Part shown: in pieces, positions 55,815 through 64,000 of the stretch | Layout of the letters: each line of letters starts with the position of its first letter | How positions within the stretch are numbered: position 1 is the first letter of the stretch | Source: Streptomyces cellulosae | GTDB taxonomy: Bacteria > Actinomycetota > Actinomycetes > Streptomycetales > Streptomycetaceae | NCBI RefSeq assembly: GCF_000721105.1 | Contig: NZ_JOEV01000018.1 | Location: 195,599 to 259,598, forward strand | Direction: 5' to 3' | Length of the DNA: 64,000 nucleotides | Translations under genes and position numbers: made by a program | Notes under the pieces: model-generated | The model's input: the letters and a program-made list of their open reading frames with translations, nothing else | What the model was told of the DNA's origin: nothing | The model's database searches: none

Positions 55815-56886
55815 GACGACCACGGAAGGCACAGGCACGATCGAGGCACTCTCGCTCGTCCCCAAGGCCGAGGCCCGCCAGTCCATGAAGGACTTCAAGT
55901 CCGATCAGGAAGTGCGCTGGTGCCCCGGCTGCGGAGACTACGCGATCCTGGCGGCCGTCCAGGGCTTCATGCCGGAGCTGGGACTGGCCAAGGAGAACAT
56001 CGTCTTCGTCTCGGGCATCGGCTGCTCGTCGCGCTTCCCGTACTACATGAACACGTACGGCATGCACTCCATCCACGGTCGTGCGCCCGCGATCGCCACC
56101 GGTCTGGCGTCCAGCAGGCGCGACCTGTCGGTGTGGGTGGTGACCGGTGACGGCGACGCGCTGTCCATCGGCGGCAACCACCTGATCCATGCCCTGCGCC
56201 GCAACGTCAACCTCAAGATCCTGCTGTTCAACAACCGGATCTACGGGCTGACCAAGGGCCAGTACAGCCCCACCTCCGAGGTCGGCAAGATCACCAAGTC
56301 GACGCCGATGGGTTCGCTGGACGCGCCCTTCAACCCGGTGTCCCTCGCCCTCGGCGCGGAGGCGTCGTTCGTCGCGCGGACCATCGACTCGGACCGCAAG
56401 CACCTGACGGAGGTGCTGCGGCAGGCGGCCGCCCACCCCGGCACCGCGCTGATCGAGATCTACCAGAACTGCAACATCTTCAACGACGGCGCCTTCGAGG
56501 CGCTGAAGGACAAGCAGTCGGCGCAGGAAGCGGTGATCCGGCTGGAGCACGGCAGGCCGATCCGCTTCGGCGCGGACAACTCACGGGGCGTCGTACGGGA
56601 CCGGGCGACCGGCGACCTCAGGGTGGTCACGGTGACCGCGGACAACGAGGCGGACATCCTCGTCCACGACGCCCACGCCGCCTCCCCCACCACCGCCTTC
56701 GCGCTCTCCCGCCTGGCCGACCCGGACACCCTGCACCACACCCCGATCGGTGTGCTGCGGTCGGTGGAGCGCCCGGTGTACGACGCGCAGATGGCCGACC
56801 AGCTGGACACGGCGATCGAGCAGAAAGGCAAGGGGGATCTGGCCGCGTTGCTGGCGGGCGGGGACACCTGGACGGTGCTCGGCTGA
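55807..56886 (+). CDS. korB: 2-oxoacid:ferredoxin oxidoreductase, beta
   Basis: A 359-residue beta subunit with the thiamine diphosphate site and one [4Fe-4S] cluster: EVRWCPGCGDYAIL, GIGCSSRFPYYMNTYG, VVTGDGDALSIGGNHLIHAL and LLFNNRIYGLTKGQYSPTS (the NN and GDG ThDP motif). The conserved third and fourth cluster cysteines include Cys in YQNCNIFNDG. ATG 55807 has AAGGAGG upstream within korA. A long hairpin terminator follows. Confidence 0.94.
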   Translation: MAETTTEGTGTIEALSLVPKAEARQSMKDFKSDQEVRWCPGCGDYAILAAVQGFMPELGLAKENIVFVSGIGCSSRFPYYMNTYGMHSIHGRAPAIATGLASSRRDLSVWVVTGDGDALSIGGNHLIHALRRNVNLKILLFNNRIYGLTKGQYSPTSEVGKITKSTPMGSLDAPFNPVSLALGAEASFVARTIDSDRKHLTEVLRQAAAHPGTALIEIYQNCNIFNDGAFEALKDKQSAQEAVIRLEHGRPIRFGADNSRGVVRDRATGDLRVVTVTADNEADILVHDAHAASPTTAFALSRLADPDTLHHTPIGVLRSVERPVYDAQMADQLDTAIEQKGKGDLAALLAGGDTWTVLG

Positions 56887-56919
56887 CGGCGGCGGCCGCA
56901 CGGCGGGCTGACCGGTCGG

Positions 56920-56977
56920 TTGCCTACGGCGGAGGGCCTGGGTGTCGTTCGACCCCCAGGCCCTCCGCCGTAGGCAA
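56920..56977. terminator. Bidirectional terminator after korAB
   Basis: Perfect 23-bp stem (56920-56942 with 56955-56977) and 12-nt loop between korB and the convergent small gene, among the strongest hairpins in the window. Confidence 0.9.
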
Positions 56978-56988
56978 GCTCACGCAGC

Positions 56989-57246
56989 TCACGCGTCGGG
57001 AATGTCCCGCTTGGCGCGCAGGAGGGTGTCGCGGGTGATCACGACGATGCGCTCGTAGTCGGCGCGGGCTGCGTCCGCCGGGAGCAGGGCGTCCAGGTCC
57101 TCGGTCCGGTCGGTGCCGATGACCGCGAAGTTTCCGTCACTCAGCTCGAAGACGTCGGGGCACGTCTCCCCGGTCATCGATCCTCGTTGCCGGGGCGAGT
57201 CGCCGATACGTCGGACGATGCTGAGGGCAGAAAGTTCGCTGTGCAC
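56989..57246 (-). CDS. Small conserved protein of unknown function
   Basis: An 85-residue protein from GTG 57246, or 62 residues from ATG 57177. The C-terminal part is FELSDGNFAVIGTDRTEDLD, then ADYERIVVITRDTLLRAKRD. A beta-beta-alpha start and long final helix are suggested. Genes of this sort often sit beside DUF6082-type genes in streptomycetes, as here; no function is known. Confidence 0.65.
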   Translation of the reverse strand: MHSELSALSIVRRIGDSPRQRGSMTGETCPDVFELSDGNFAVIGTDRTEDLDALLPADAARADYERIVVITRDTLLRAKRDIPDA

Positions 57247-57424
57247 GCGTGAGGGCTCTCTTCATACGGCCGGATACAAGGAGATCCGGTCACTGACGTC
57301 GCCCGGAGCTTCTCACCCCAGGAGATGCCTCTCGCAACACAACTCTCCGGTGAACGCCGAGTTTAGGCCGTCCGGAGCGACGCAATTCAGCTTTTTGAGT
57401 AAGTCGAGATCTTTTGTTGACACG

Positions 57425-57997
57425 TCAGGCGGACGACCCCTCCGAGGGAGGCCCGACAACCCACCATTCGTCCGGATCGTCCGCCAGGTCGTCGATGATC
57501 ATGTCGACGGCCTCACCCACACGCGCTTCCAACGAGTTGCGCGGCAGGCTCCGCCGATGCTCGCGGGTCGTCGCCCAGTACTCGGCGAACACCGCGTTGC
57601 GGGCCAGCACCCGGAGGTGGCCGATGAGTTCACCCCAACCGTAGGCACCGATGCGGTGCCCCAGCAGGATCGCGCTGTATTCCCGGTTGACGAACAGGGC
57701 CTGGCGGCGCTTGCGGTCCGAGAGTTCCCGCAGGGTGCTCATGGCCTCCGTGAGCGCGGGATCCGACATCGCCCGGTCCACCTGCTCCGCCGTGATGCGG
57801 TGCAGCTGGATCAGGTTGGCGTTCCGGATCTCCTCGGTGAGGAACGTGAGTTGGCGAAGGACATCCAGCAGCAGTTCCTCCTGGCGCTGGCGCCGGGAGG
57901 AACGCGGGAAGGGCGTGCGGACCTTGCCAACCCTTGCCCGTGCTGCAGAACCGATCCTCCGCGCACCCGGATTCTGTGTGGCCAATGCGACCCCCAA
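57425..57997 (-). CDS. DUF6082-like protein
   Basis: A helical protein of up to 190 residues (TTG 57997; the true start is unsure). The recognisable part is RRQRQEELLLDVLRQLTFLT, RITAEQVDRAMSDPALTEAM, then AYGWGELIGHLRVLARNAVF, and AEYWATTREHRRSLPRNSLE, the pattern I associate with DUF6082. No membrane segment is visible. It lies upstream of the small gene at 56989 on the same strand. Role unknown. Confidence 0.7.
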   Translation of the reverse strand: MGVALATQNPGARRIGSAARARVGKVRTPFPRSSRRQRQEELLLDVLRQLTFLTEEIRNANLIQLHRITAEQVDRAMSDPALTEAMSTLRELSDRKRRQALFVNREYSAILLGHRIGAYGWGELIGHLRVLARNAVFAEYWATTREHRRSLPRNSLEARVGEAVDMIIDDLADDPDEWWVVGPPSEGSSA

Positions 57998-58467
57998 TGG
58001 CGTCCGGCGCCGGTCGGTGTCTCGTGGGCGGCACGAGTACCGGCGCGCGGGTGGGCACAGCGCCCCGCCTTCAGCATGCCGGGCGGATCAAGGCGGTGCG
58101 GGAGGCGGAGAGGGGGCGCATGGATGGACGAACCGCTCATGTCAATCGACGCCCTGACATGTGTGTGCCCAGCGAGCGCCGTCCGCACTCGTTCGGCACC
58201 GCCGAAGCGCGCACGAAGGGCAGCGCACCCCTGCTCATGGCATCCCTGCTCAGAAGCGCTCCCCCGTGCATCGCGCCCCTCCCGCGCCTTCCGCACCTCC
58301 CACCGGCCCCAAGCTCCACCTACAGGCGCCGCATTCCGCGCAAGGTCCCCCACGGCGGACCACCGCACTTACTGAGACGTAAGTACCTTACTTCAAAGTG
58401 GGTACTTTCCCAGAGTTAGCGCATCCCCTAGGGTTAGCGGCAACGCACCCCACAAGGAGTTCTGATC
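57998..58467. other. Divergent region before NmrA-like gene
   Basis: About 470 bp without a convincing gene. It contains the inverted repeat at 58381-58407 near the downstream promoter. The rest is G+C-rich with no recognised structure. Confidence 0.45.
58381..58407. promoter_or_regulatory. Operator-like inverted repeat upstream of the NmrA-like gene
   Basis: AAGTACC and GGTACTT (58381-58387, 58401-58407) flank a 13-nt A+T-richer core that itself contains TTACTT. This sits 60 bp before the start codon, in promoter position, and fits the paired short half-sites bound by HxlR/MarR-like proteins. Confidence 0.6.
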
Positions 58468-59322
58468 ATGAGCATCGTCGTCACCGGAGCCACCGGCCAC
58501 CTGGGCCGCCACGTCGTGGAGCAGTTGCTGGAGAAGGTTCCGGCCGACCAGATCACCGCGGTCGTCCGCAACGCGGAGAAGGCCGCCGACTTCGCCGCCC
58601 GCGGCGTGAAGATCGCGCTCGCCGATTACAACGCTCCCGCCTCCTTCGACGGCCTGTTCGCCGCCGGCGACAAGGTGCTGCTCATCTCCGGCAACGAGTT
58701 CGACAAGGGCCGGGTCCAGCAGCACAAGATCGTCATCGACGCCGCCAAGGCAGCCGGTGTGGCGCTGCTCGCCTACACCAGCGCCCCGGGCAGCCTGACC
58801 GCGGCCCTCGCCGACGACCACCGGGGCACCGAGGAGGTGCTCCTCGCCTCCGAGGTGCCCTACGCGCTGCTCCGCAACGGCTGGTACCACGAGAACTACA
58901 CCGAGAACCTCGCCCCGGTGCTGGAGCACAACGCGGTCGTCGCCGCCGCTGGTGACGGCCGGGTCTCCTCCGCCGCGCGCGCCGACTACGCGGCCGCCGC
59001 GGTCGCCGTACTGACCGGCGAGGGGCACGAGAACCAGACGTACGAGCTGGGCGGCGACGAGGCGTGGGGGTTCGCGGAGTACGCGGCCGAGCTGAGCCGT
59101 CAGACCGGCAAGGAGATCGGTTACAGCCCCGTCTCCGTCGAGGCGCTCACCGGAATCCTGGTCGGCGCCGGGCTGCCCGAACCGGTCGCCGCGACCATCG
59201 CCGGCGTGGACGCCTCTATCGAGAAGGGGGAGCTCGTCGTCACCACCGGCGACCTGTCCCGCCTGGCCGGCCGTCCGACCACGCCCCTGTCCGAGGCGAT
59301 CGCGCTCGCGCTCAAGGGCTGA
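58468..59322 (+). CDS. NAD(P)H:quinone-oxidoreductase-like NmrA protein
   Basis: A 284-residue atypical SDR with MSIVVTGATGHLGRHVVEQL (GATGHLG nucleotide site), then GNEFDKGRVQQHKIVIDAAK, PYALLRNGWYHENYTENLAP and GGDEAWGFAEYAAELSRQTG. This is the QOR2/YtfG group, which reduces quinones using NADPH. An AAGGAG lies upstream. Such genes are often under HxlR-type control; an HxlR gene is present 2.5 kb away. Confidence 0.87.
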   Translation: MSIVVTGATGHLGRHVVEQLLEKVPADQITAVVRNAEKAADFAARGVKIALADYNAPASFDGLFAAGDKVLLISGNEFDKGRVQQHKIVIDAAKAAGVALLAYTSAPGSLTAALADDHRGTEEVLLASEVPYALLRNGWYHENYTENLAPVLEHNAVVAAAGDGRVSSAARADYAAAAVAVLTGEGHENQTYELGGDEAWGFAEYAAELSRQTGKEIGYSPVSVEALTGILVGAGLPEPVAATIAGVDASIEKGELVVTTGDLSRLAGRPTTPLSEAIALALKG

Positions 59323-59380
59323 ACCGAGCGGACCAGCGCCCCGGGGTCGTACTCCCCCGTCGGACCCTGGGCGCCCCCAC

Positions 59381-59426
59381 CCCCGCCCGTCATGACCGTA
59401 TCCCGATACGGACATGACGGGCGGGG
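59381..59426. terminator. Long hairpin between NmrA-like gene and rarD
   Basis: Stem of 14 bp (59381-59394 with 59413-59426) continued by an inner 7-bp stem (59396-59402 with 59405-59411), 59 bp after the stop of the NmrA-like gene. Confidence 0.8.
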
Positions 59427-59477
59427 GCTCTCGGCGTTACCTTCGTGCAGGCGAGCAGAGCGCGAGAGGGAGGGCCC

Positions 59478-60530
59478 GTGGCCGGGACGTCGAGGAGTGA
59501 AAGCCGGGTAGGTCTGCTGAACGGCTTCGCTGCGTACGGGATGTGGGGACTCGTACCCCTGTTCTGGCCCCTGCTGAAGCCCGCCGGGGCGGCGGAGATC
59601 CTCGCCCACCGGATGGTGTGGTCGCTGGCGTTCGTCGGCGTCGCGCTGATCGTCGTACGGCGCTGGGCGTGGGCCGGTGAACTGCTGCGGCAGCCGCGCA
59701 GGCTGGCGCTGATCGCCGTGGCCGCGGCCTTCATCACCGTGAACTGGGGCGTCTACATCTGGGCGGTGAACTCCGGTCACGTGGTCGAGGCCTCGCTCGG
59801 ATACTTCATCAACCCGCTCGTCACCATCGCGATGGGCGTGCTGCTCCTGAAGGAACGTCTGCGGCCCGTGCAGTGGGCGGCGGTCGGGATCGGCTTCACC
59901 GCCGTCCTCGTGCTGACCATCGGGTACGGGCAGCCGCCGTGGATCTCGCTGACCCTCGCCTTCTCCTTCGCCACGTACGGCCTGGTCAAGAAGAAGGTCA
60001 ACCTCGGCGGCGTCGAGTCGCTTGCCGCCGAGACCGCGATCCAGTTCCTGCCGGCCCTCGCCTATCTGCTGTGGCTCGGCGGACGGGGCGAGGCCACCTT
60101 CGTCTCCGAGGGCGCGGGGCACGCGGCCCTGCTCGCGGCGACCGGCGTGGTCACCGCAATCCCCCTCGTCTGCTTCGGCGCCGCCGCGATCCGCGTACCC
60201 CTGTCCACGCTGGGACTGCTGCAGTACCTGGCGCCGGTCTTCCAGTTCCTGCTCGGCGTCCTCTACTTCCACGAGGACATGCCGCCCGAGCGCTGGGCCG
60301 GGTTCGCGCTGGTCTGGCTGGCGCTGACGCTGCTGACCTGGGACGCCCTGCGCACCGCCCGCCGTGCCGCGCGCACGCTCAGGAGCGAGAGGACGAGCCC
60401 CAGCACCACCATGCCGACGGGCACCGTGAGCGCCGTACGGAAGGCGGACAGCGTCTCCTCCGGCGCGGAGCCGCTCGAGCCCGCCCCGTCGGCTGCGGAG
60501 CCGCTGGACTCGCCGGCCGCCAAGCCGTAG
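59478..60530 (+). CDS. rarD: RarD/EamA-type transporter
   Basis: A 350-residue drug/metabolite-type exporter starting at GTG 59478 (GAGGGAGGG upstream). Ten membrane helices fit the sequence: GLLNGFAAYGMWGLVPLFWP, the first EamA repeat with GYFINPLVTIAMGVLLLKER, and the second ending GLLQYLAPVFQFLLGVLYFH. Substrate unknown despite the name (chloramphenicol sensitivity). The last 45 residues are a soluble Ser/Pro/Ala tail read antisense to the final helix of the convergent MFS gene. Confidence 0.87.
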   Translation: MAGTSRSESRVGLLNGFAAYGMWGLVPLFWPLLKPAGAAEILAHRMVWSLAFVGVALIVVRRWAWAGELLRQPRRLALIAVAAAFITVNWGVYIWAVNSGHVVEASLGYFINPLVTIAMGVLLLKERLRPVQWAAVGIGFTAVLVLTIGYGQPPWISLTLAFSFATYGLVKKKVNLGGVESLAAETAIQFLPALAYLLWLGGRGEATFVSEGAGHAALLAATGVVTAIPLVCFGAAAIRVPLSTLGLLQYLAPVFQFLLGVLYFHEDMPPERWAGFALVWLALTLLTWDALRTARRAARTLRSERTSPSTTMPTGTVSAVRKADSVSSGAEPLEPAPSAAEPLDSPAAKP

Positions 60531-61765
60531 ACCGCGGTCACCGCCGCGATCCCGATCGCCGAGCCGAACTGTGTGGCGGTGTGCAGCAGTCCGCCCGCCA
60601 GGCCCTGTTCGGCGTCGGCGACCCCGTCGGTCGCCGCGATCGTGAGCGGCCCGTAAGCCAGTGCGAAGGCGGTACCCGCGAGGAACAGCGTCGGCAGCAT
60701 CGCCGGATACGGCCAGTCCAGGCCGACGCGCAGGAACATGCCGTAGGCGACGACCGCCAGCGCGAACCCGCCGACGATCACCCGGGCGTTACCGAACCGG
60801 GCGACCAGTTTCGGCGTGAGCGTAGGGGCCAGCACCGCGTCGCAGCCCATGATCACCAGGGCGACCGCGGTCTGGAACGAGGACCAGCCCCGCAGTTCCT
60901 GCAGATACAGGGTGACGACGAACTGGAAGCCGAAGAACGCGCCGACGAAGAGCAGCGCGCCCAGGTCGGCACGTACGACCGACCCCGTGCGCAGGATGCC
61001 CAGGCGGACCAGCGGGGCGGCCGACCGCCGCTCGACGGTGACGAAGACCGCGGCCAGCAGGACCGCCGCAAAAGCCGCAGCCGTCGTCAACTGCCAGCCG
61101 TCCAGGCCGTGTTCCAGGCGCACGACGGCGTAGGCGGCCAGCAGCATGGCTCCGGCGGCGGTCAGCGCGCCGGGCAGGTCGAAGCCCCGGCGAGCGGCGG
61201 ACGGGGCCTCCTGCCGCGGGATCAGCCGTACGGCGGCCAGGAGCAGGGCGGCCGCCAGCAGCACCGGCGCGAAGAAGACCCAGCGCCAGCCCAGTTCGGT
61301 GAGCAGGCCGCCGACGACGAGGCCCAGCGAGAAGCCGCCGGCGCCCGTACCGGCGAACACCAGCAGGGCCTTGTCGCGTTGCGGGCCCTCCGGATAGGAC
61401 GTGGTGATCAGGGACAGCGCGGCCGGGGTCATGAACGCGGCGGACACGCCCGTGACGAAACGGGCGACGACCAACATCCAGCCGTCGGTCGCGAAGCCGC
61501 CGAGTCCGGAGAAGGCGAGGAAGACGGTCAGCCAGAGAAGGAACATCCGGCGGCGACCGAGCAGGTCAGCGGCCCGGCCGCCGAGCAGGGTGAATCCGGC
61601 GTACCCGAGGACGTAGCCGCTCACCACCCAGGCCGCGGTGTCCGTGGCCAGCCCGAGATCGGCTCTGATCGACGGGATCGCGACGGCCATCATCGCGACG
61701 TCGGCACCCTCCAGGAAGATCGTTCCGCAGAGGACGAGTAACAGCGCCCATGCGCGCTTGCCCAT
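60263..61765 (-). CDS. MFS (DHA2) multidrug exporter
   Basis: A 500-residue, 14-helix major facilitator from ATG 61765. The helix 2-3 loop motif is GGRAADLLGRRRMFLLWLTV, and motif C is in FAGTGAGGFSLGLVVGGLLT. It pumps drugs or metabolites with protons. It is divergent from an HxlR regulator, its likely repressor. The final 89 codons overlap the rarD 3' end on the other strand by 268 bp, an unusually long overlap. Confidence 0.88.
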   Translation of the reverse strand: MGKRAWALLLVLCGTIFLEGADVAMMAVAIPSIRADLGLATDTAAWVVSGYVLGYAGFTLLGGRAADLLGRRRMFLLWLTVFLAFSGLGGFATDGWMLVVARFVTGVSAAFMTPAALSLITTSYPEGPQRDKALLVFAGTGAGGFSLGLVVGGLLTELGWRWVFFAPVLLAAALLLAAVRLIPRQEAPSAARRGFDLPGALTAAGAMLLAAYAVVRLEHGLDGWQLTTAAAFAAVLLAAVFVTVERRSAAPLVRLGILRTGSVVRADLGALLFVGAFFGFQFVVTLYLQELRGWSSFQTAVALVIMGCDAVLAPTLTPKLVARFGNARVIVGGFALAVVAYGMFLRVGLDWPYPAMLPTLFLAGTAFALAYGPLTIAATDGVADAEQGLAGGLLHTATQFGSAIGIAAVTAVYGLAAGESSGSAADGAGSSGSAPEETLSAFRTALTVPVGMVVLGLVLSLLSVRAARRAVRRASQVSSVSASQTSANPAQRSGGMSSWK

Positions 61766-61794
61766 GGCAGTACTCCGTAGAGAGAGGTCGAGGT

Positions 61795-61832
61795 CGGTTA
61801 CGGGACTGAGGGTCGGTTCCCTCTTGTAACCG
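61795..61832. promoter_or_regulatory. Inverted repeat between MFS and hxlR genes
   Basis: CGGTTAC (61795-61801) and GTAACCG (61826-61832) with a 24-nt core, in the 83-bp divergent promoter gap. Candidate HxlR operator. Confidence 0.45.
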
Positions 61833-61848
61833 CCCTCAGCCTGCGGCA

Positions 61849-62322
61849 GTGTCGGATGATATGGAAGAAGGCACTTCAAAGGCACCGAGTTACTGCGCGA
61901 GCACCGTGGACTACGGCGACGCCGACCCCTTCCAGTGGGATACCCGGGAGGACTGCCAGGTGCGGCAGATCCTCGACCGGGTGGCCGACAAGTGGTCGCT
62001 GCTCGTCATCGCGCTGCTGGAGAACCGGCGGCTCCGGTTCACCGAGCTGCGCCGCGAGATCGACGGCATCAGCCAGCGCATGCTGACCGTGACCCTGCGC
62101 TCGCTGGAGCGGGACGGGCTGGTCAAGCGGACGGTGCATCCGGTGGTGCCGCCGCGGGTGGAGTACGAACTCACCCCGCTGGGCGGGACCTTGCATGCCA
62201 CGATCCGGTCGCTTGTGACGTGGACGGAGGCGCACCAGGAGGAGATCGCGGCGGCACGGTCGGCGTACGACTCGCGGGAGGCGGGGAACGCGGCGGACCT
62301 TCCGGTATACGAACGCCGCTGA
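61849..62322 (+). CDS. HxlR-family transcriptional regulator
   Basis: A 157-residue winged-helix regulator: DCQVRQILDRVADKWSLLVI (with the conserved early Cys), FTELRREIDGISQRMLTVTL (recognition helix), and LKRTVHPVVPPRVEYELTPL-like wing, of which VPPRVEYELTPLG is typical. The early cysteine is often the redox/aldehyde sensor in this family. It starts at GTG 61849, divergent from the MFS gene. It may also govern the NmrA-like gene at 58468. Confidence 0.9.
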   Translation: MSDDMEEGTSKAPSYCASTVDYGDADPFQWDTREDCQVRQILDRVADKWSLLVIALLENRRLRFTELRREIDGISQRMLTVTLRSLERDGLVKRTVHPVVPPRVEYELTPLGGTLHATIRSLVTWTEAHQEEIAAARSAYDSREAGNAADLPVYERR

Positions 62323-63384
<1,062 letters not shown>

Positions 63385-63402
63385 TCGCCCCGTCGGTGGG
63401 GG

Positions 63403-63999
63403 TCAGCCGCTGTCGCGAGCGCGTTCGGTGAGGCGGCCCATGCGGGCCTGAGCCTTCTCCAACTGCTCGATGTCGTCGGCGGCGGGGCCCTCCTCGGCGG
63501 TGAGTTCGGTCCACAGGGCGATCAGGTCATGGCCCAGGTCCAGGCCGAGTTGCGGATCGCGTACGGCACGCCAGGCGGTGAACGCGCTCTGGACGTTGCC
63601 GTACGCGGCCTCCGCGTCGCGGGCGTCGTGGTGGACACGGGCCAGGTCGAGGGAGAGGTGGAGGGCGCGGACCGGGTCACCGGCCAAGTAGGCGATGTAC
63701 GCGGTCAGTTCACGCAGCCGCAGCACTTCGAGGTGCTCCGGCCCCAACGCGCTCGACGCCTGCGCCAACGTCTGCTCCGCCAACTGAGCGGCGTCTTCCG
63801 TCCGCCCCGCCTTCACTGCCTCGTTGATCCGCCCCATCGGCTCGGCGAGCAGCGCCGGCGCGGTGGCGTCACCGGGGGCGGTGAGCGCCTCGTCCCCTAG
63901 CACGGCCTCGGCCACGGCGTCGAAGCCCCGGGGCGGGGTGGGTTTGGGGGCGGGGTCGAGGTCGAGGTCGTCGCGGTCGGGGAGGGGGGCGGGTTTGGG
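63403..63999 (-). CDS. Helical (TPR-like) protein, N-terminus off the window
   Basis: An open frame of 199 codons, continuing past the right edge. The C-terminal 170 residues are helical repeats: RTEDAAQLAEQTLAQASSAL, EVLRLRELTAYIAYLAGDPV, then RALHLSLDLARVHHDARDAE and DLGHDLIALWTELTAEEGPA, TPR-like in spacing. The upstream part is Pro/Asp-rich (PAPLPDRDDLDLDPAPKPTP) and looks like a linker after another domain. It may be the end of a regulator or kinase; not identifiable from the window. Confidence 0.6.
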   Translation of the reverse strand, partial: PKPAPLPDRDDLDLDPAPKPTPPRGFDAVAEAVLGDEALTAPGDATAPALLAEPMGRINEAVKAGRTEDAAQLAEQTLAQASSALGPEHLEVLRLRELTAYIAYLAGDPVRALHLSLDLARVHHDARDAEAAYGNVQSAFTAWRAVRDPQLGLDLGHDLIALWTELTAEEGPAADDIEQLEKAQARMGRLTERARDSG

Positions 64000-64000
64000 T

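Overview
The window is G+C-rich throughout (about 70% by eye), uses GTG and TTG starts freely, and has the gene neighbourhood of a Streptomyces chromosome core. From memory the order resembles the stretch of the S. coelicolor chromosome running from a second nuo cluster past the SLP1 integration site to secE-nusG-rplK-rplA, but no alignment was run.

Layout. (1) 1-4292, minus strand: tRNA-Trp, secE, nusG, rplK, rplA, then two paralogous lipoproteins. (2) 4542-11582: aspC, adenosine deaminase, a TetR regulator divergent from an NAD(P)-binding protein with two tandem operator-like sites between them, murB, a decayed MFS transporter, a MaoC-type dehydratase pair, rpmG, and tRNA-Met and tRNA-Thr. 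(3) 11840-15008: a cytosine-deaminase-like protein lacking expected catalytic residues, a 15-nt tandem repeat, small NAD(P)-binding and NTF2-like proteins, and a transporter remnant. (4) 15151-30794: a complete-looking actinomycete integrative and conjugative element (AICE) inserted in a tRNA-Tyr gene and bounded by a perfect 57-bp direct repeat. It carries an A+T-richer HEPN-motif cargo gene, GntR, HD, NUDIX and XRE genes, Spd and FtsK/TraB-type transfer genes, a small C5-methyltransferase-like protein, a primase-polymerase, a frameshifted replication ATPase, an iteron-like array, xis and int. (5) 31053-38626: yajQ, a GlsB-type membrane protein, an amino-acid permease, then a graveyard of mobile-element remnants (IS1380-type, IS481-type, serine recombinase) lying between the two halves of a broken yccF gene, and htpX. 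(6) 38808-49401: a nuo cluster with subunits A, B, C, H, I, J, K, L, M and N but no D, E, F or G. (7) 49611-53670: two paralogous sensor kinases and a LuxR-type response regulator, separated by repeat-rich DNA. (8) 53886-56886: korAB (2-oxoacid:ferredoxin oxidoreductase). (9) 56989-64000: two small proteins of unknown role, an NmrA-like oxidoreductase, rarD and a convergent overlapping MFS exporter, an HxlR regulator, a secreted M28 aminopeptidase, and the C-terminal part of a helical, possibly TPR-like protein.

How the parts may work together. KorAB makes reduced ferredoxin, and the nearby nuo cluster lacks the NADH-input module (E, F, G), so ferredoxin-driven proton pumping is a reasonable but untested idea. 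The AICE has regulation, replication, transfer and recombination modules plus a probable defence cargo, but its replication ATPase frame is broken, which may have fixed it in place. The strongest leads are the HEPN cargo gene, the roughly 400-residue low-complexity tail on NuoC with its repeated RR-x-RS motif, the 207-bp iteron array, the TetR double operator, and the yccF gene split by a mobile-element graveyard.
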